Part shown: positions 33,010-44,402 of the stretch, in pieces
Layout: each line of letters starts with the position of its first letter
Position numbering within the stretch: the first letter of the stretch is position 1
Assembly: GCA_017311315.1 (NCBI GenBank)
Contig: CM029654.1
Span: 1,426,001 to 1,490,000 of the forward strand
DNA: 64,000 nt
Direction: 5' to 3'
Source of the DNA: Dendrocalamus latiflorus
Taxonomy: Eukaryota; Streptophyta; Magnoliopsida; Poales; Poaceae
Notes under the pieces: generated by a model
Database searches by the model: none
Told to the model about the DNA's origin: nothing
What the model saw: the letters and a program-made list of their open reading frames with translations, nothing else
Position numbers and translations under genes: made by a program

Positions 33010-33330
33010 CAACCAGATTACAGGTCTGTTCTTTACCTCAAAAGCTAGCGGATTTTATCTTTTGCTATAGTACCTAACTTTCGAATGGAGTATTTTTTTA
33101 AAACGGGGTCTACAAGTTAAACGATCTACACGTTAAAAGCCTAACATCTGTACCAGTTAAAATCGTAAGTGAATACCTATCTCTCCGTAATCTGTATCGT
33201 AAATAGCCAAAAATTAAAAATTTTAGTTAAAAGTCGCAGCCGAAAAGAACAGGCCGTAACAGAGGGGGAAGAATCCTGTAAAAAAAACTACTACGTGTTC
33301 TTTCCAAAAACTACTACGTAGAAGAACAGG
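33010..33330. mobile_element. MITE of the CTGTTCTTT family, private to copy A
   Basis: The sequence from gtctgttctttacctc to gaaaagaacaggcc and on to gaagaacagg separates accagattacag from a G-run. Copy B has accagattacag followed directly by six G at 57184-57200. G-runs of 17 (32960-32976) and 14 (33329-33342) lie to either side. Confidence 0.55.
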
Positions 33331-34029
33331 GGGGGGGGGGGGAATTAATGTACGCCTCGACGTGCAGGAGTCGTGCTCGTAGAACGTTCGAGAACGTGGT
33401 AAGATCGAACCGAGCACGAGCTTCGCGTTGATGCGATCGTCGCGAGGCAAATCGGAAGAAGGTAGAAGCAAATGCTGCCACGGGTGCTCGACGTAACTTG
33501 GTATGTATGTACGTACGTACGTACTCGGGATCCTACCTTGGATGCATACATTACTACGACTACGACTTGTCCCCTATCTAAATAGGTGCGTGAATGCCAT
33601 GTTCTATTGGACTGGGCTTTTGATCGTGGCTGTAGCTTTCGTTTACACTGTTTGAGACGATAGTGAATGATTTAGACGTCGATATTGATGGTGCATATAG
33701 TTTTGAGCTTGAAAGACTGTTCAGAAAATCTACTTAAAACCATTCTATATTTAGATTTTTGAAAAAAAACTAATGATAAAAGTCAGAAGCCAAATAAATA
33801 AAGGGCATGTTTTCTTCAACTTATTTTAGCTTATAGTTTATAGCTTATTACTTACCTGGAATAAATGAAAAGGATGGTTTATGCGTTGCCGTTTCGAAGG
33901 TGTAGTCTCTTAGAAATGGTTTATCAGCTTATCGATTTTTGGTTCGTGCGTACAAACACTCGACTAAGTCTAAAGTTATAAACTGCAGCCATAACTCATA
34001 AGCGGTAACTGAAAAGAAAAAACTGCCCC

Positions 34030-34265
34030 GCTCGTTTTGGCTTCTAGCTTACTATATTTAATTTCGCCTTTTTCTGATTTTTTTGGTTTTGTAAACTTTT
34101 TATATTTTTTCTGTATTCGTTTGCATTATTCGTGATATGCTAATCTGTTTTTTCTATTTTTAGTTTTTAAAATCTAATTACATTAAAAAATCATCAGTAA
34201 ATACTATATAAAATAAATTATAAACTAATTTATTTTGGCCGAACTGGGCGTCTCTATAACGGAAA
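34030..34265. mobile_element. MITE-like repeat shared by both copies
   Basis: Same family as 11160-11395 and present at 59890-60120 in copy B, so it was in place before the duplication. Confidence 0.55.
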
Positions 34266-34995
34266 AGAATAGGCCTGAAAGGGACCATAGCTAGCTGACA
34301 CAAGCTCTAGCCAGGTGAATTGATTGATTGATGCCATAGCCAAAACAATCTGTGTTAACATAAATCCCACGTTGATGGTGACCAGATCCTACTTACGTCG
34401 AATTAAAAATAACTTCCTCGCAAAAAAAGAATTAAAAATAACTTGCGTAAAAAGGTTTTTAGTCCATATATTGCACTGCTGCAAGAACCCTCCTTGAGCT
34501 ATCCCTGTGTATGATTCAACGTTTGTGCTGATTCACATGCACATGCATGGTTTAATTTCCACACGTGGCAAAGAGATTGCTGTCTGCTCGAAAACAACTT
34601 AACCGTTGTGACTTGTGGGAGCTGCTCACCAGCGTTTGAACCCTAGTTTGCTATTCGTGTTAATTTGTTCTTAGAGCTGAAGTTTTCGACAGAAGAAACA
34701 CATACACATACAAATATATTCAATAGTTAAAACATGTACCTATACTCGCTAGGATTTATGCCTTTACTTTATATTAGTCATATACTAGGAACACACTCAT
34801 ATATATATATATATATATATCTGTGTGAAGTTGCATATAGAGATCCTTCTTTATACTGAAAAAATCTACTAGCTAGCTAGGCTTAACCTACCTAATGAAG
34901 CCGCCCGGATCGAGTCACCGAACACCCCAACTAGAGGTAGAAAAATTTTATAGAAAATTACCACAAATAATTTTTCACGTACTGATTGATTATAT

Positions 34996-35243
34996 ATCCT
35001 ATTCTTTTTCAGCTTTTGGCTTCTACTTTTGACCTTTCTACAGTAATTAGCTTTTAAAAAAGTGTCTTAGCTTTTCAAAATAGAGTCTACTAGTTAATTG
35101 CAGTACATATTGTACCGACTTCATTTATATCGGCAAAAACCGCACATGAGTTTCTGTTACTCTGTAATCTCTCGCACGAACAACCCAAAAACCATAAGCT
35201 GTAACCAAAAACCATAAGTTTTAGTCAAAAATAATAGGCCTTA
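34996..35243. mobile_element. MITE of the CCTATTCTTTT family, absent from copy B
   Basis: Inserted in gattatattttag, whose empty site is seen in B at 60778-60790. Starts TATCCTATTCTTTTTCAGC and ends with AATAATAGGCC. A TTA-like duplication is possible. Confidence 0.7.
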
Positions 35244-36222
35244 TTTTAGATTGCTGCGAGCCGAGAACCCACTTTTCCGCTATCCCAGTCTATTTGCATG
35301 GATTTCACATGGAATTTATAGAATTTTGCAGCGGACAAAACGCACTTCTTTTATCTTCTCACGAGAGAGCATGCATCGCTTCTTTTTTTTCAAATTAAGA
35401 AGAAAGAGCAGCAAGTTCTCTCTCTCTCTGCGAGGAACCGCATTGCGACTTCTTAATTTCGTTATATATTGATTCTACCGTGGCCTTTTCTTTAGAGTCG
35501 TTTTAGCTTGATTTTTTCTTAGTTCTTCCGTCAGGTATTTTCATGATTAGATTGCAGCCATGATCTTACATATACTGAGCCTGGAAATTAAGCCATACAT
35601 ATGACCATATATTGATTTCTTGTGATTAACTGACGGAGCTAGCTGGGGCCGTGCATATACCTGGTCATATTTGTAGTGGGAACAAGGAAAATCTTCTAGA
35701 AACCAAAGGCTGTGGTCCAACTTCATCAGAAAGCTACACAAGTTGGACAGTACCTCTAGAGAAGAGCAAAAAGCTAGGCTATTGTCCAGTCTTCACTCGC
35801 ATCATGGGAATCATGGGCGGGTCCAAGTAAGGCTTAGGGAATACACAGGACATCGATATTATTTTACCTTATGAAAGTCTATATATACATAGATATGCAC
35901 ATTGTAATGTAAATTTAGTAACTATACGTACATATGATAATGATATGTATGATGACCATTGGACGTTTTTATTCTAGATCCGCTCCTGACACTAGTCTCT
36001 CATGCACCTAGCCAGCAAATCCACAAAACAAAACAGACACAATAAACAACGTACACACAGCTCTGTGCAGTGCACAGGTCATCAGATCATTGCATACAGA
36101 ACACGCAGCCACACGGAAGCTAGCATGTTAATTTATAGCACAAGAGAACCGATGTGTTCGTTGCCTCGCTAAGCTAGCTCATGATTAGCGAGTTAAAGTA
36201 ATATATAGTACTATTGCACATG
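35244..36222. other. intergenic, conserved between copies A and B
   Basis: No gene recognised. The sequence is well kept in B (60786-61171 and 63047-63590). A short CT repeat (35415-35435) is in A only. Confidence 0.5.
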
Positions 36223-36948
36223 ATATTTATAAAACTAGTTGTATACTCATCGTATTTGTAAAAATGATACTTCTATTGTTCGGTGGGCGGACGGTAGCGC
36301 TGGCGAGTTGACACGCGGCGAGGCCACCGGTGGCAGGCGTCTGCCGCCACGCGCAGCAGACGGCAGACATCCTGCCACCAGATAGGGGGACGGCACGCTT
36401 GCCTGCCATCTGGTGAGGGGGCGGCAGGTGATTAAGCCAGCTAATTAGCCGATTTAATTACCTGTCCAAATTTTTATATTTAGTGTGTATTTGAATTTTT
36501 AAATATAACAAATAAGCTCAAAAAATTATAAAACTTCACATGAAATTTTGTAACTTTTGAAGCTCGTTTGTTATATTCAAAATTTTATAAATTTTGAGCA
36601 ATATTCACAATGGATAAAATTATCCAAAAATTACACTATGATATACGTTGTGTCAGGAAGCTATATATAAATTTTTATAATTTTGATATATTTAAAAATT
36701 CAAACAAATACTAAATGTAAAAAAATTAGGTAGGTAATTAAGCCGGTTAATTAGCTGGCTTAATCACTTGCCGCCCCTTCACCATAAGGCAGCAAGCTGC
36801 CTGCCGTTTGCTTGTAGGACGGCAGCCGCCTGCCGTCGACGGTCTCGCTGTATGTCGCGTCGCCGGTGCTGCCGCTCGTCTACCAGATGACAGAAATGCC
36901 ATTTTTATAAAAATAATTAGCATATAACTAGTTTTGTAAATATAATAC
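36223..36948. mobile_element. long foldback element
   Basis: The two arms are complementary over some 300 bp. Left: ataaaactagttgtatac, cggcaggtgattaagccagc. Right: the inverted forms gctggcttaatcacttgccg and tataactagttttgtaaa. The GC-rich CTGCCGTC patches lie at the outer thirds, AT-rich sequence at the centre (36480-36720). Relatives: 63586-64000 (cut by the window end), 41990-42560 and 46900-47160. It would make a long hairpin RNA if transcribed. The transposon superfamily is not clear. Confidence 0.75.
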
Positions 36949-37335
36949 ATAACAGTGCGAAATCTGAATTTTAACTCCGTGACCAGCTAGTGCTATATAC
37001 GTACGTACATGATGAGTACAGGACGAAACTATGGGTCGTTAAGTCAAAACTGCTCAAAAACCATGGGGCGATCGAGGCTGGGATCATTCTTGTTTTCGCT
37101 CAGCATGCAGCTAGCCATATAGTTATCGTAAAACCGCCATCCTCTATGATTAATACTTGTCCTAGCTTGCAACCTCAAGTCATGAACTAGGACAGTCGCG
37201 GCTGAGTGTGGTCAAACTATTGTTCAGACTGTCCTAGGACACAGTAAAAGTTCATCACTGATTCGTACGCAGTATGAAACCAAGAGACCAGTAGACTAGG
37301 ACGCATGCATGCATCCCGGCCATCGCGGTGTCGAG

Positions 37336-37344
37336 TATATATAG
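37336..37344 (+). promoter_or_regulatory. TATA box of bHLH gene 2
   Basis: TATATATAG lies about 100 bp before the ATG and is followed by aggtgcaaccaccgcc, shared with gene 1. Confidence 0.65.
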
Positions 37345-37436
37345 AGGTGCAACCACCGCCCCATCTCCTCCAGTGATCTGCCATTTTTAGCATGTGTGAT
37401 CACTGATCAGTCAAGTGAAGCTACTAGCTAGAATTA

Positions 37437-38189
37437 ATGGATGAGCAGCTGGTCTCCCTCTCCTCCTCCTGCTCCCCTCACTCCCCGGCGGCCTCCTTCT
37501 TCTCCGCCACCGCCGCTGGCCACCCGGTCCTCGAGTTCATGTCCTGCGACGTCCCCGAACAATGGCTGCTGGCCGACGACTCCGCGTGGGCCATCGGGAG
37601 CTCTCTCTCGCCGGGCTCCCACGTGTTACTGCAGGGGAACGCGCCGGCGTTCGCGGCAAGGCGGCGCGGCCGGAAGCTCGGGCCGCGCTCCGACGGCCCC
37701 ACCATCAGCCACGTGGAGGCCGAGCGGCAGCGGCGGGACAAGCTCAACCGCCGCTTCTGCGACCTCCGGGCCGCCGTCCCCACGGTGTCCCGGATGGACA
37801 AGGCGTCCCTCCTGGCCGACGCCACCGCCTACATCGCCGAGCTGCGCGGCCGAATCGAAAGGCTCGAGGCCGACGCGAAGAAGGCGGCTGACGCGCGGAA
37901 CGCGCCCACTGCCGCCAGCCCCGCCGCAAGGGTGTTCGGCCTGGAGGAGAAGCTCGAGGTGCGTATGGTTGGGCAGGAGGCCGCCGCGGTGCGGCTGACG
38001 ACGGCGGCGCAACACGCGCCCGCGCGCCTCATGATGGCGCTCCGGGAGCTGGACCTGCTTGTGCAGCACGCGTGCGCGAGCCGCGTAGGCGCGGTGACGG
38101 TGCAGGACGCCGTCGTGGACGTGCCCGCCGCGCTGCAGGACGAGGGCTGCCTCCGCGCGGCATTGCATTGCAGGCTGCAGGAGAGCTAG
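37437..38189 (+). CDS. bHLH gene 2: short MYC-like bHLH transcription factor without MYC_N domain
   Basis: 250 residues, intronless, paralogue of gene 1. The N-terminus MDEQLVS and the VLEFMSCDVPEQWLLADD block are conserved. Basic patch ARRRGRKLGPR at 74-84; bHLH about 89-141 with H92, E96 and R100 for E-box contact. Helix 1 is DKLNRRFCDLRAAVP, and helix 2 SRMDKASLLADATAYIAEL. ACT-like C-terminus from about 167 with FGLEEKLEVRMVG and the common end VDVPAALQDEGCLRAAL. It lacks the MYC_N domain. Differences from gene 1 are concentrated in residues 8-75 and the linker after helix 2, while DNA-binding residues are invariant; that pattern suggests purifying selection on the bHLH. Open frames in the other five frames are GC-driven shadows. 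Confidence 0.92.
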   Translation: MDEQLVSLSSSCSPHSPAASFFSATAAGHPVLEFMSCDVPEQWLLADDSAWAIGSSLSPGSHVLLQGNAPAFAARRRGRKLGPRSDGPTISHVEAERQRRDKLNRRFCDLRAAVPTVSRMDKASLLADATAYIAELRGRIERLEADAKKAADARNAPTAASPAARVFGLEEKLEVRMVGQEAAAVRLTTAAQHAPARLMMALRELDLLVQHACASRVGAVTVQDAVVDVPAALQDEGCLRAALHCRLQES

Positions 38190-38334
38190 AGCTAGCAGCT
38201 AGCTAATAAGCTACTTCAGTTCATGCTGAGCCTGTGCTTAATTAAACAAACAAACCGCAGGCTTAATCTACGTATCGGTAATCTTGTAAGCATACCGTCC
38301 GAGACGTAGTTCAGTATGTTCCTTTCTCCTACAT

Positions 38335-39094
38335 GTGGTGTCTAGATCCAAATAGGAATCTAAATTTAAGTATTGGTCGAGTGGTACTAGCCTATATAAA
38401 CAAAAGGCTTGTAATAAGATTGTGAGCAAAAAATAAAAAAAAATAAAAAGTGCTCGTTGTGCCGCATTATAAATATTATTATTTATATTCGTGAGTTCTT
38501 TTGTTCATGCTTGATTTCTCGTGACGTTCTTACCAGCATGGATATGTGTTGAACCTAGTTGAAAGCTAACAACTGGTATTAGAGCCATGTCGAAGGGCAG
38601 GGAACCAAGTGGGGTGAAAGAACGCGCCATTTCGCTACAATATTCGATGCTCACGAAGAGCAACTACGCTACATGAAGACATAGGGCATGTGGGATACCG
38701 TCAATCCCAGTGTCACTGACATGCGAAAGGATCGGATCGCATTGGTAGCTATCTACCAAGGGATATTGTGGATGTGCTCTTCCTGTTGGCCGAGAAGGAG
38801 ATGGCCAAGGAGGCGTGGGAGGCATTGGAGACCATGCACATGGGAGCTGAACGCGTGAAGGACACCAAGGTACAAACCTGCAAGTCGGAGTTCGAGGTGC
38901 TACGCATCAAGGAGTCTAGATCGGTTGATGATTTTGACGTTCGGTTGATGACCATCGTCAACAAAATTCGATCACTCGGCAAGATGATCGAGGAGACGTA
39001 CGCTGTCAAGAAATTCCTCCGCGCCGTCTCCTGTAAGTTTCTCGAGATTGCTTTGACTATTAAGTTTCTCGAGCAAACAGATAAGCACAACTGA
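38335..39094 (+). mobile_element. copia 5' fragment: LTR, primer site and gag start
   Basis: Sequence to 38571 looks like an LTR: TATATAAAC near 38391, ending AAAGCTAACA. It is followed by CTGGTATTAGAGCC (primer site) and gag. Gag (38770-39094) has the UBN2-like pattern EKEMAKEAWEALETMHMG, then KVQTCKSEFEVLRI and VDDFDVRLMTIVNKIRSLG. A frameshift lies near 38750. It stops abruptly at 39094, with no pol, no second LTR and no target duplication. Confidence 0.75.
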
Positions 39095-39359
39095 GGTATT
39101 CAGACAAATCCGACACAAATTCAACACATTAATCCGTCGGCTCCAACAGAAGTAATTCAGATGAATAAGACAAAGAGAGTAACAGGATATTTAAAGGTTT
39201 ACAACCCACATAATGAACTGAGTAGCACTACACAACAACACATATGGCGAAAGTAAATACGCACTCATCTCACTGCTAACAAACACAACGATGTAAGTTT
39301 GGCCAAAACAGAGGTTCTGTGACAGCGTAATAACAAACTGGCAGGGAGGTAAAGTCTCC

Positions 39360-39545
39360 TTAGAGATCAAGTCTCCTCTCCCATGTCCGCTTGACCCAAT
39401 GTAGTCGACCCTCGTTCATTTCCATTGAGAGGAAGTTGTCGTAGCACTCTGGCTTGATGAAAAGCTAGGAAGCATAGTAGTACTTATTGGTTCCTGTGGT
39501 AGCCCCCACTTCTTTCACCATCTTCATGAGTCTCAGCAAGTTTCT
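39360..39545 (-). pseudogene. unassigned coding remnant
   Basis: The minus strand reads LMKMVKEVGATTGTNKYYYA, stop, then LFIKPECYDNFLSM and HWVKRTWERRLDL to a stop. It has amino-acid composition and pattern of a real protein, probably transposon-derived, but I cannot name the family. One in-frame TAG. Confidence 0.4.
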
Positions 39546-41989
39546 TTATGCCGATGTTTTCTCAGACTGCTGTTTCACTCCGAGTTGCACTCCCTGTCTA
39601 GTATATTTCCAAACTTGAATAAATATAAGCATGGAGCCATTCCGATCTGTAACAAGCTCCACTGTGAAGATTATAATATCACACCTGTGTCACGGAATAT
39701 TTCTAGCACCAAGGGGTCCATGGTAAATTATGAGCATATATAATATTCTTATTTACAAAAGGAAAAAGAAAAACGATGTTTATGGGTATAGTATTTTTTC
39801 TTTGAGAGAATGAAGAATGCATATTTAAAGCATGTTATATTCACTACTCATCAACAAAGTCAGGGACTTTGACTCGTACATAAAATGCATCGGATGTCAG
39901 ATTTATCTAAAGTCTAGTATACGTACAGCCTTTCTAGAGACTAATAATTAGGGGTGGCAATTGAGTCGGACCGGAGACTAATCGAACTTCGCTCAAAATC
40001 AATTCATTTTGACTTAATTATCATCGTCGGTCTTATGTATAGTTTTGAAGCATTTTTTAATCGAGCTTATTATCAAACCAAATTTGAATACCTAACGAAC
40101 TTTTTTACCGGCTTGCTAATTACTGCTGTTAACCAATAAGAAATATTTAAAACTTAAGTTTACTTAAGGGACGTATTACAAAAGCCCTCGTTAAATGATA
40201 AGCGGGTTCTTGCTATTGTTCAGGCTAGTAGAGTCTGCATGCATGGATCGGTTTTAAAAAAGAACAAGAAGTGCCTGCAACGATCAGTTAGATTATCCAA
40301 ATCAACCAAATTCCAACTCCGATAACGTCTCTGTACCGACGAGGGAGATTTCATTGGGATTTAATTCAAATTTAAACAAGTTGATGAAAGGGTGATCCAG
40401 TATGCATACTTTTTTAGGTAGACTTAGACTGGTTAATTAGATGGAATTTTCTGTTTTATTACAAGATCGATGCACACATATACACACACGAGTGCGTAGC
40501 CTAGCATACACCTAGAATTGTGAAGACTAGAGATAAATCCTTATGGAGTACTGTTACATGGTTTTACATTAAGGCACATTCGTGCATGCGTAGAAATGAG
40601 CGTCATACTTTTAAACCCTGTAGTTGGGTCGCACAGCTCAACCAACCCACGCCAACACCAAGAGGTGGCTAATTCATTCTATGGAATTTCTTCGTTTAAT
40701 GGGAAGAAATTAGTAACATGTTATCTTGCCATTACTATTAAACATGTCGATGTTTATGAAAGTGTGAACTTGCCATTACTATTAAAGATTCAGAGGACGG
40801 ACGTCGACGGACGCAGCCTCTACTGACTGACCTAGTTGTTAAGGACGAACGATGCTTGAATGAACAACATGGAACAGGGATCTATTTTTTTTAGATTATG
40901 GAACGGAGATCTCGTTTTACGTCCTCTCATTTTATAGCGCGTCTTGAGAAAAAATAACTGAATTAGGAGAAGATTTTTTGTGGTTTGACAGAGTGTACAA
41001 TTAATATATGTATTTTCACTTGTAAAATAGGACATAATTATGATCCTATTCTTTTCAGCTACAGTTAATAGAGATATGATAAATAATCCTAATTAATAGA
41101 AGCTGAAACTAAAAACACAGCTGAAAAATATCTAACTAGCACCATACAGTGTGTGGTGTTCTCAGACGAATGCATGACGAGTCACCCTTGTGTACATACC
41201 CCTGACATGACACCAATGGGAAGTGCAGTGTCCAGTGTGTGTGGTGGTTATCAACGGTTGGAGTCTTGGCTAGATTTCGTTTCTATGTCGCTATATTAAT
41301 TAGGTTGAGATAGGACTATACGTCGGCATACTCGTAGACTACAAGCAGTATACGCATACATGGTGATCGAGCTAGGTATACGTTTCAGTAGAATGAACTA
41401 CAAATAATACTCCTAGCTAGCTACCTGATGCAAATGACCGAGAAAGAGAGAGAGAAACAAGTTAGCTAGCTAGCTAGTAGATAGCCTAGGCGACCACCGA
41501 GGTACCCGTCGGCGGCAACACCCCCTCCCCCTCCGCCATACGCACCAGAGATGAAGAAGGTGCATACGGAGGAGGAAGAAGACAGTGGCTGCTGCTGCTG
41601 GATGTTGACGGATTAGATGGCAGTCGGGCGGCCTAAGTAACGATGGCGCCTGTGTGGCCTGGATTAACGGCTCGAGATATTCAAGATATCTTGTGCCGCT
41701 GCCGGTCCTGCTGTCCCAATCTGGATTGATCAATGGTAGACTAGTCAGAAAAAGCACCTGCTCGCCCGCTCGCCGGCCGGCTGCTAATCTTGTTTTTATT
41801 TTCCCTTGTCCTGATCAAAACCCTGTAGACTGTACTGTTGCCAATTCTGATACGCTACAATGAACTAACGCCGTGTGGATCACATGTGGTGTGTCCTCTG
41901 GGCTCTGGCTTACGGAGGGAATGCCCATGGTATTATCACAGACATGCTATGTACTGTGTCTGCTACTCCCTGCTGCTGAGTTTTTGTCA
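39546..41989. other. intergenic, no gene seen
   Basis: AT-rich sequence without supported exons. A CCTATTCTTTT-type MITE is likely at 41044-41140. 41470-41760 is moderately GC-rich with no recognisable product. Confidence 0.4.
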
Positions 41990-42565
41990 TATATAGCACT
42001 TTTTAATACGTATTTATAGAAATAATCGTATACGAGCGGTACTTCTGCCATCTGGTAACCAACAGTCAACACGTGGCGCCTGTCGTCCGGCCAGCAGACG
42101 GCAGGCCGTCTGCCTACAAAACGGTAGGTGATTAAGGTGGCTAATTAGTCAACTTAATTATCTATCTAAATTCATAATTTTATGTTATATATTTTTAATA
42201 TTTAAATATAGCAAATGAGCTCAAAAAGTTATGACATTTTTTGTGGAGCTTCTCGAGGTATCGTGGTATGTTGTGTAATTTTTAGAGGCTATTTGCTATC
42301 TCTAAAAATTCTTAGAATGACGCATAATTAATCAGGCGATTAAACAGGTATGAGCCGCTCTAAGAATTTTTAGAGGTAGTAAATAGTTGTGAAAAATTAC
42401 GAAATATTTTGTAGAGCTTTCTGATGTAGTGTGCTATATTGTATAATTTTTACTTAATTGTTCTCACTACTTTAATACCTCTAAAAATTATTTGAGCGAC
42501 ACATAATTAAACGGGTGATAAGCACTAATGGTCAGGGCTAATGGCCTGCTGTCTGGCCACTATGC
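41990..42565. mobile_element. degraded foldback element related to 36223-36948
   Basis: Shares cggtacttctgccatctgg, ggtgattaag.tggctaattag and atatagcaaatgagctcaaaaa with the foldback at 36223. Its right side runs into the 176-bp tandem array, whose units carry related cctgccgcacaatgacca.atggcag motifs. Confidence 0.55.
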
Positions 42566-42574
42566 TGCACCAGG

Positions 42575-43278
42575 CCTGCCGCACAATGACCAGGTGGCAG
42601 GCCATTAGCCTTTGGCCATTAGGTCTTAATCATCTATATATGACAAAAGGTCCCTGCTGCTCTGATGTATCCATGGATTGGATAAGTGGCAATAAAATCG
42701 CAACAGCGTCCACTGTTCGTTGATCTCTATGTATCGAAAAGTTCATGGGGCCTGCCGCACAATGACCAGATGGCAGATCATTAATCTCTGGCCATTAGGT
42801 CTTAATCATCTATATATGACAAAATGTCCCTGCTGCTCCGACGTATCCATGGATTGGATAAGTGGCAATAAAATCGCAACAGCGTCCATTGTTCGTTGAT
42901 CTCTATATATCGAAAAGTTCATGGGGCCTGCCGCACAATGACCAGATGGCAGATCATTAATCTCTGGCCATTAGGTCTTAATCATCTATATATGACAAAA
43001 TGTCCCTGCTGCTCCGACGTATCCATGGATTGGATAAGTGGCAATAAAATCGCAACAGCGTCCATTGTTCGTTGATCTCTATATATCGAAAAGTTCATGG
43101 GGCCTGCCGCACAATGACCAGATGGCTGATCATTAATCTCTGGCCATTAGGTCTTAATCATCTATATATGACAAAAGGTCCCTGCTGCTCCGACGTATCC
43201 ATGGATTGGATAAGTTGTAATAAAATCGCAACAGCGTCCACTGTTCGTTGATCTCTACGTATCGAAAAGTGCATGGAG
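42575..43278. repeat. tandem repeat, four 176-bp units
   Basis: Units begin at cctgccgcacaatgacc, positions 42575, 42751, 42927 and 43103, an exact 176-bp period each time. Units 2 and 3 are almost identical; units 1 and 4 differ at several sites (e.g. ggtccctgctgct for tgtccctgctgct). Each contains ccatggattggataagtgg. No long open frame runs through all units. Confidence 0.95.
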
Positions 43279-43337
43279 GAAAAATCAAGGGGACATGCTA
43301 GGTACTGTGTCTACTACTCCCTGCTGCACCTACGTAT

Positions 43338-43664
43338 CCACAGTACCAACATCTTTGCTCTGTAATTCCTACCACAGCTAGAATTATGCCAATGGTAAAC
43401 TTATATCTACATGTCTGTAATCATTCAGCCAAACTGAATTCAGCTGATCAACATCTTTGCTCTGTAATTCCTAAGCGCATATTGCTTATTGCATAACCAA
43501 ATCATTATGTAGGATGACCGGGAAACAAATTCACAAGGGCAACTCTTAGTGTGTTTTCCCTAACTTAGATTCCTTTCTTACAACAGCTAATAGAGCTTCT
43601 AGGCTAGAAGTCGCATTATCTTAGATACTCAGTTATTTAGATAACCCACAGAAACTGTGGCGAA
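43338..43664. repeat. local direct duplication, copy 1
   Basis: Starts cagtaccaacatctttgctc and ends acagaaactgtggcga. Repeated at 45648-45978 with few changes (copy 2 has an extra ttatgggcc near 45860). The two lie 2.3 kb apart in the same orientation. Confidence 0.85.
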
Positions 43665-44174
43665 CCATAGATAACTCAAAAATAGTCGTACATGATTTTG
43701 ACCGATACAGCTAAACCCAATATACTTTTTATTACAATTTTTTCATTAATCCTGTTTTAAAAACACATTATTGAAAAACTAGTTATTATAGATAATATAA
43801 ATATAAATAGACTAAAAGTCGAAAACATTTCAGCCCAAAACGGACACGACTCCACGTAGGGTAGGGAGCATTAATTGGAACGTGATAACGCCGCACGAGA
43901 GCTTTTCTTTAGCGAATTTTTGCATTGGGCTCCTGAGTGATAAGGCCCACTAGCCAACCACATTATTCACCAATCACCACTGTGAGTTCTCTCCCCCTCC
44001 CCCACAGTAGTCTCTATTGCTCGCGGCGCGCGGTGTCGGCGAGAAGCAACAGGACGCATGGGCATGCGGCGGCGAGCCGGCGGAGAGTGGCAACGCAGGC
44101 ACTGGGCCGTCGGGTGCATTGCGCAAGCGGGTGGAAAGCCATCAAAGCCGAGGCGGCCGAGTTACTGGAGAAGA

Positions 44175-44402
44175 ATTACGGAAAGTCATCATTTGGATGT
44201 TTTTTCCTAACTATCATCTCGATTTAGAACTATTGGATTAGAGATCCATTGGTCATAAATTCTCCCTCTCCCACTTGAATTATATCTCCTTTCCTTTGAA
44301 AAAAATCCCCCCTTTAAAAACAAGAGACCCTTTGATCTCTAATCCAAGAGTTACAAATTTAGATAGTTAGAAAGAAAACATCCAGATGATGCCTAGACAC
44401 TT
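44175..44402. repeat. inverted repeat, about 72-bp arms
   Basis: Left arm 44175-44248 (catcatttggatgttttttc, aactattggattagagatc), right arm 44328-44402 in reverse (gatctctaatccaagagtt, gaaaacatccagatgatg). Loop about 80 bp. MITE-sized; it could form a hairpin RNA. No target duplication identified. Confidence 0.7.

Larger units (their letters stand above)
19825..36480. repeat. segmental duplication, copy A
   Basis: Collinear with copy B (48551-63835). Matched blocks A/B: 19825-20434/48551-49139; 21418-21736/53816-54645; 21966-22155/54648-54833; 23855-24275/54845-55020; 24675-24766/55648-55735; 26870-26972/55745-55835; 27249-28164/55848-56865; 32612-32880/56872-57130; 33340-33610/57197-57442; 34022-34510/59888-60362; 34840-34995/60620-60785; 35243-35685/60786-61171; 35690-36480/63047-63835. 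Everything between blocks is private to one copy. In 21460-21735 I count about 10 mismatches in 275 bp. The block edges are accurate to roughly 10 bp. Confidence 0.93.

Noticed and set aside
37478..38168. Long antisense and off-frame open frames over the two bHLH genes (also 20640-21488)
   Set aside because: High GC removes stop codons in all frames; only the frame with the bHLH/ACT-like domains is shared with conserved residues.
42575..43278. Centromeric satellite
   Set aside because: Only four units, in a transposon-rich arm-like region with genes nearby; no evidence of a centromere.
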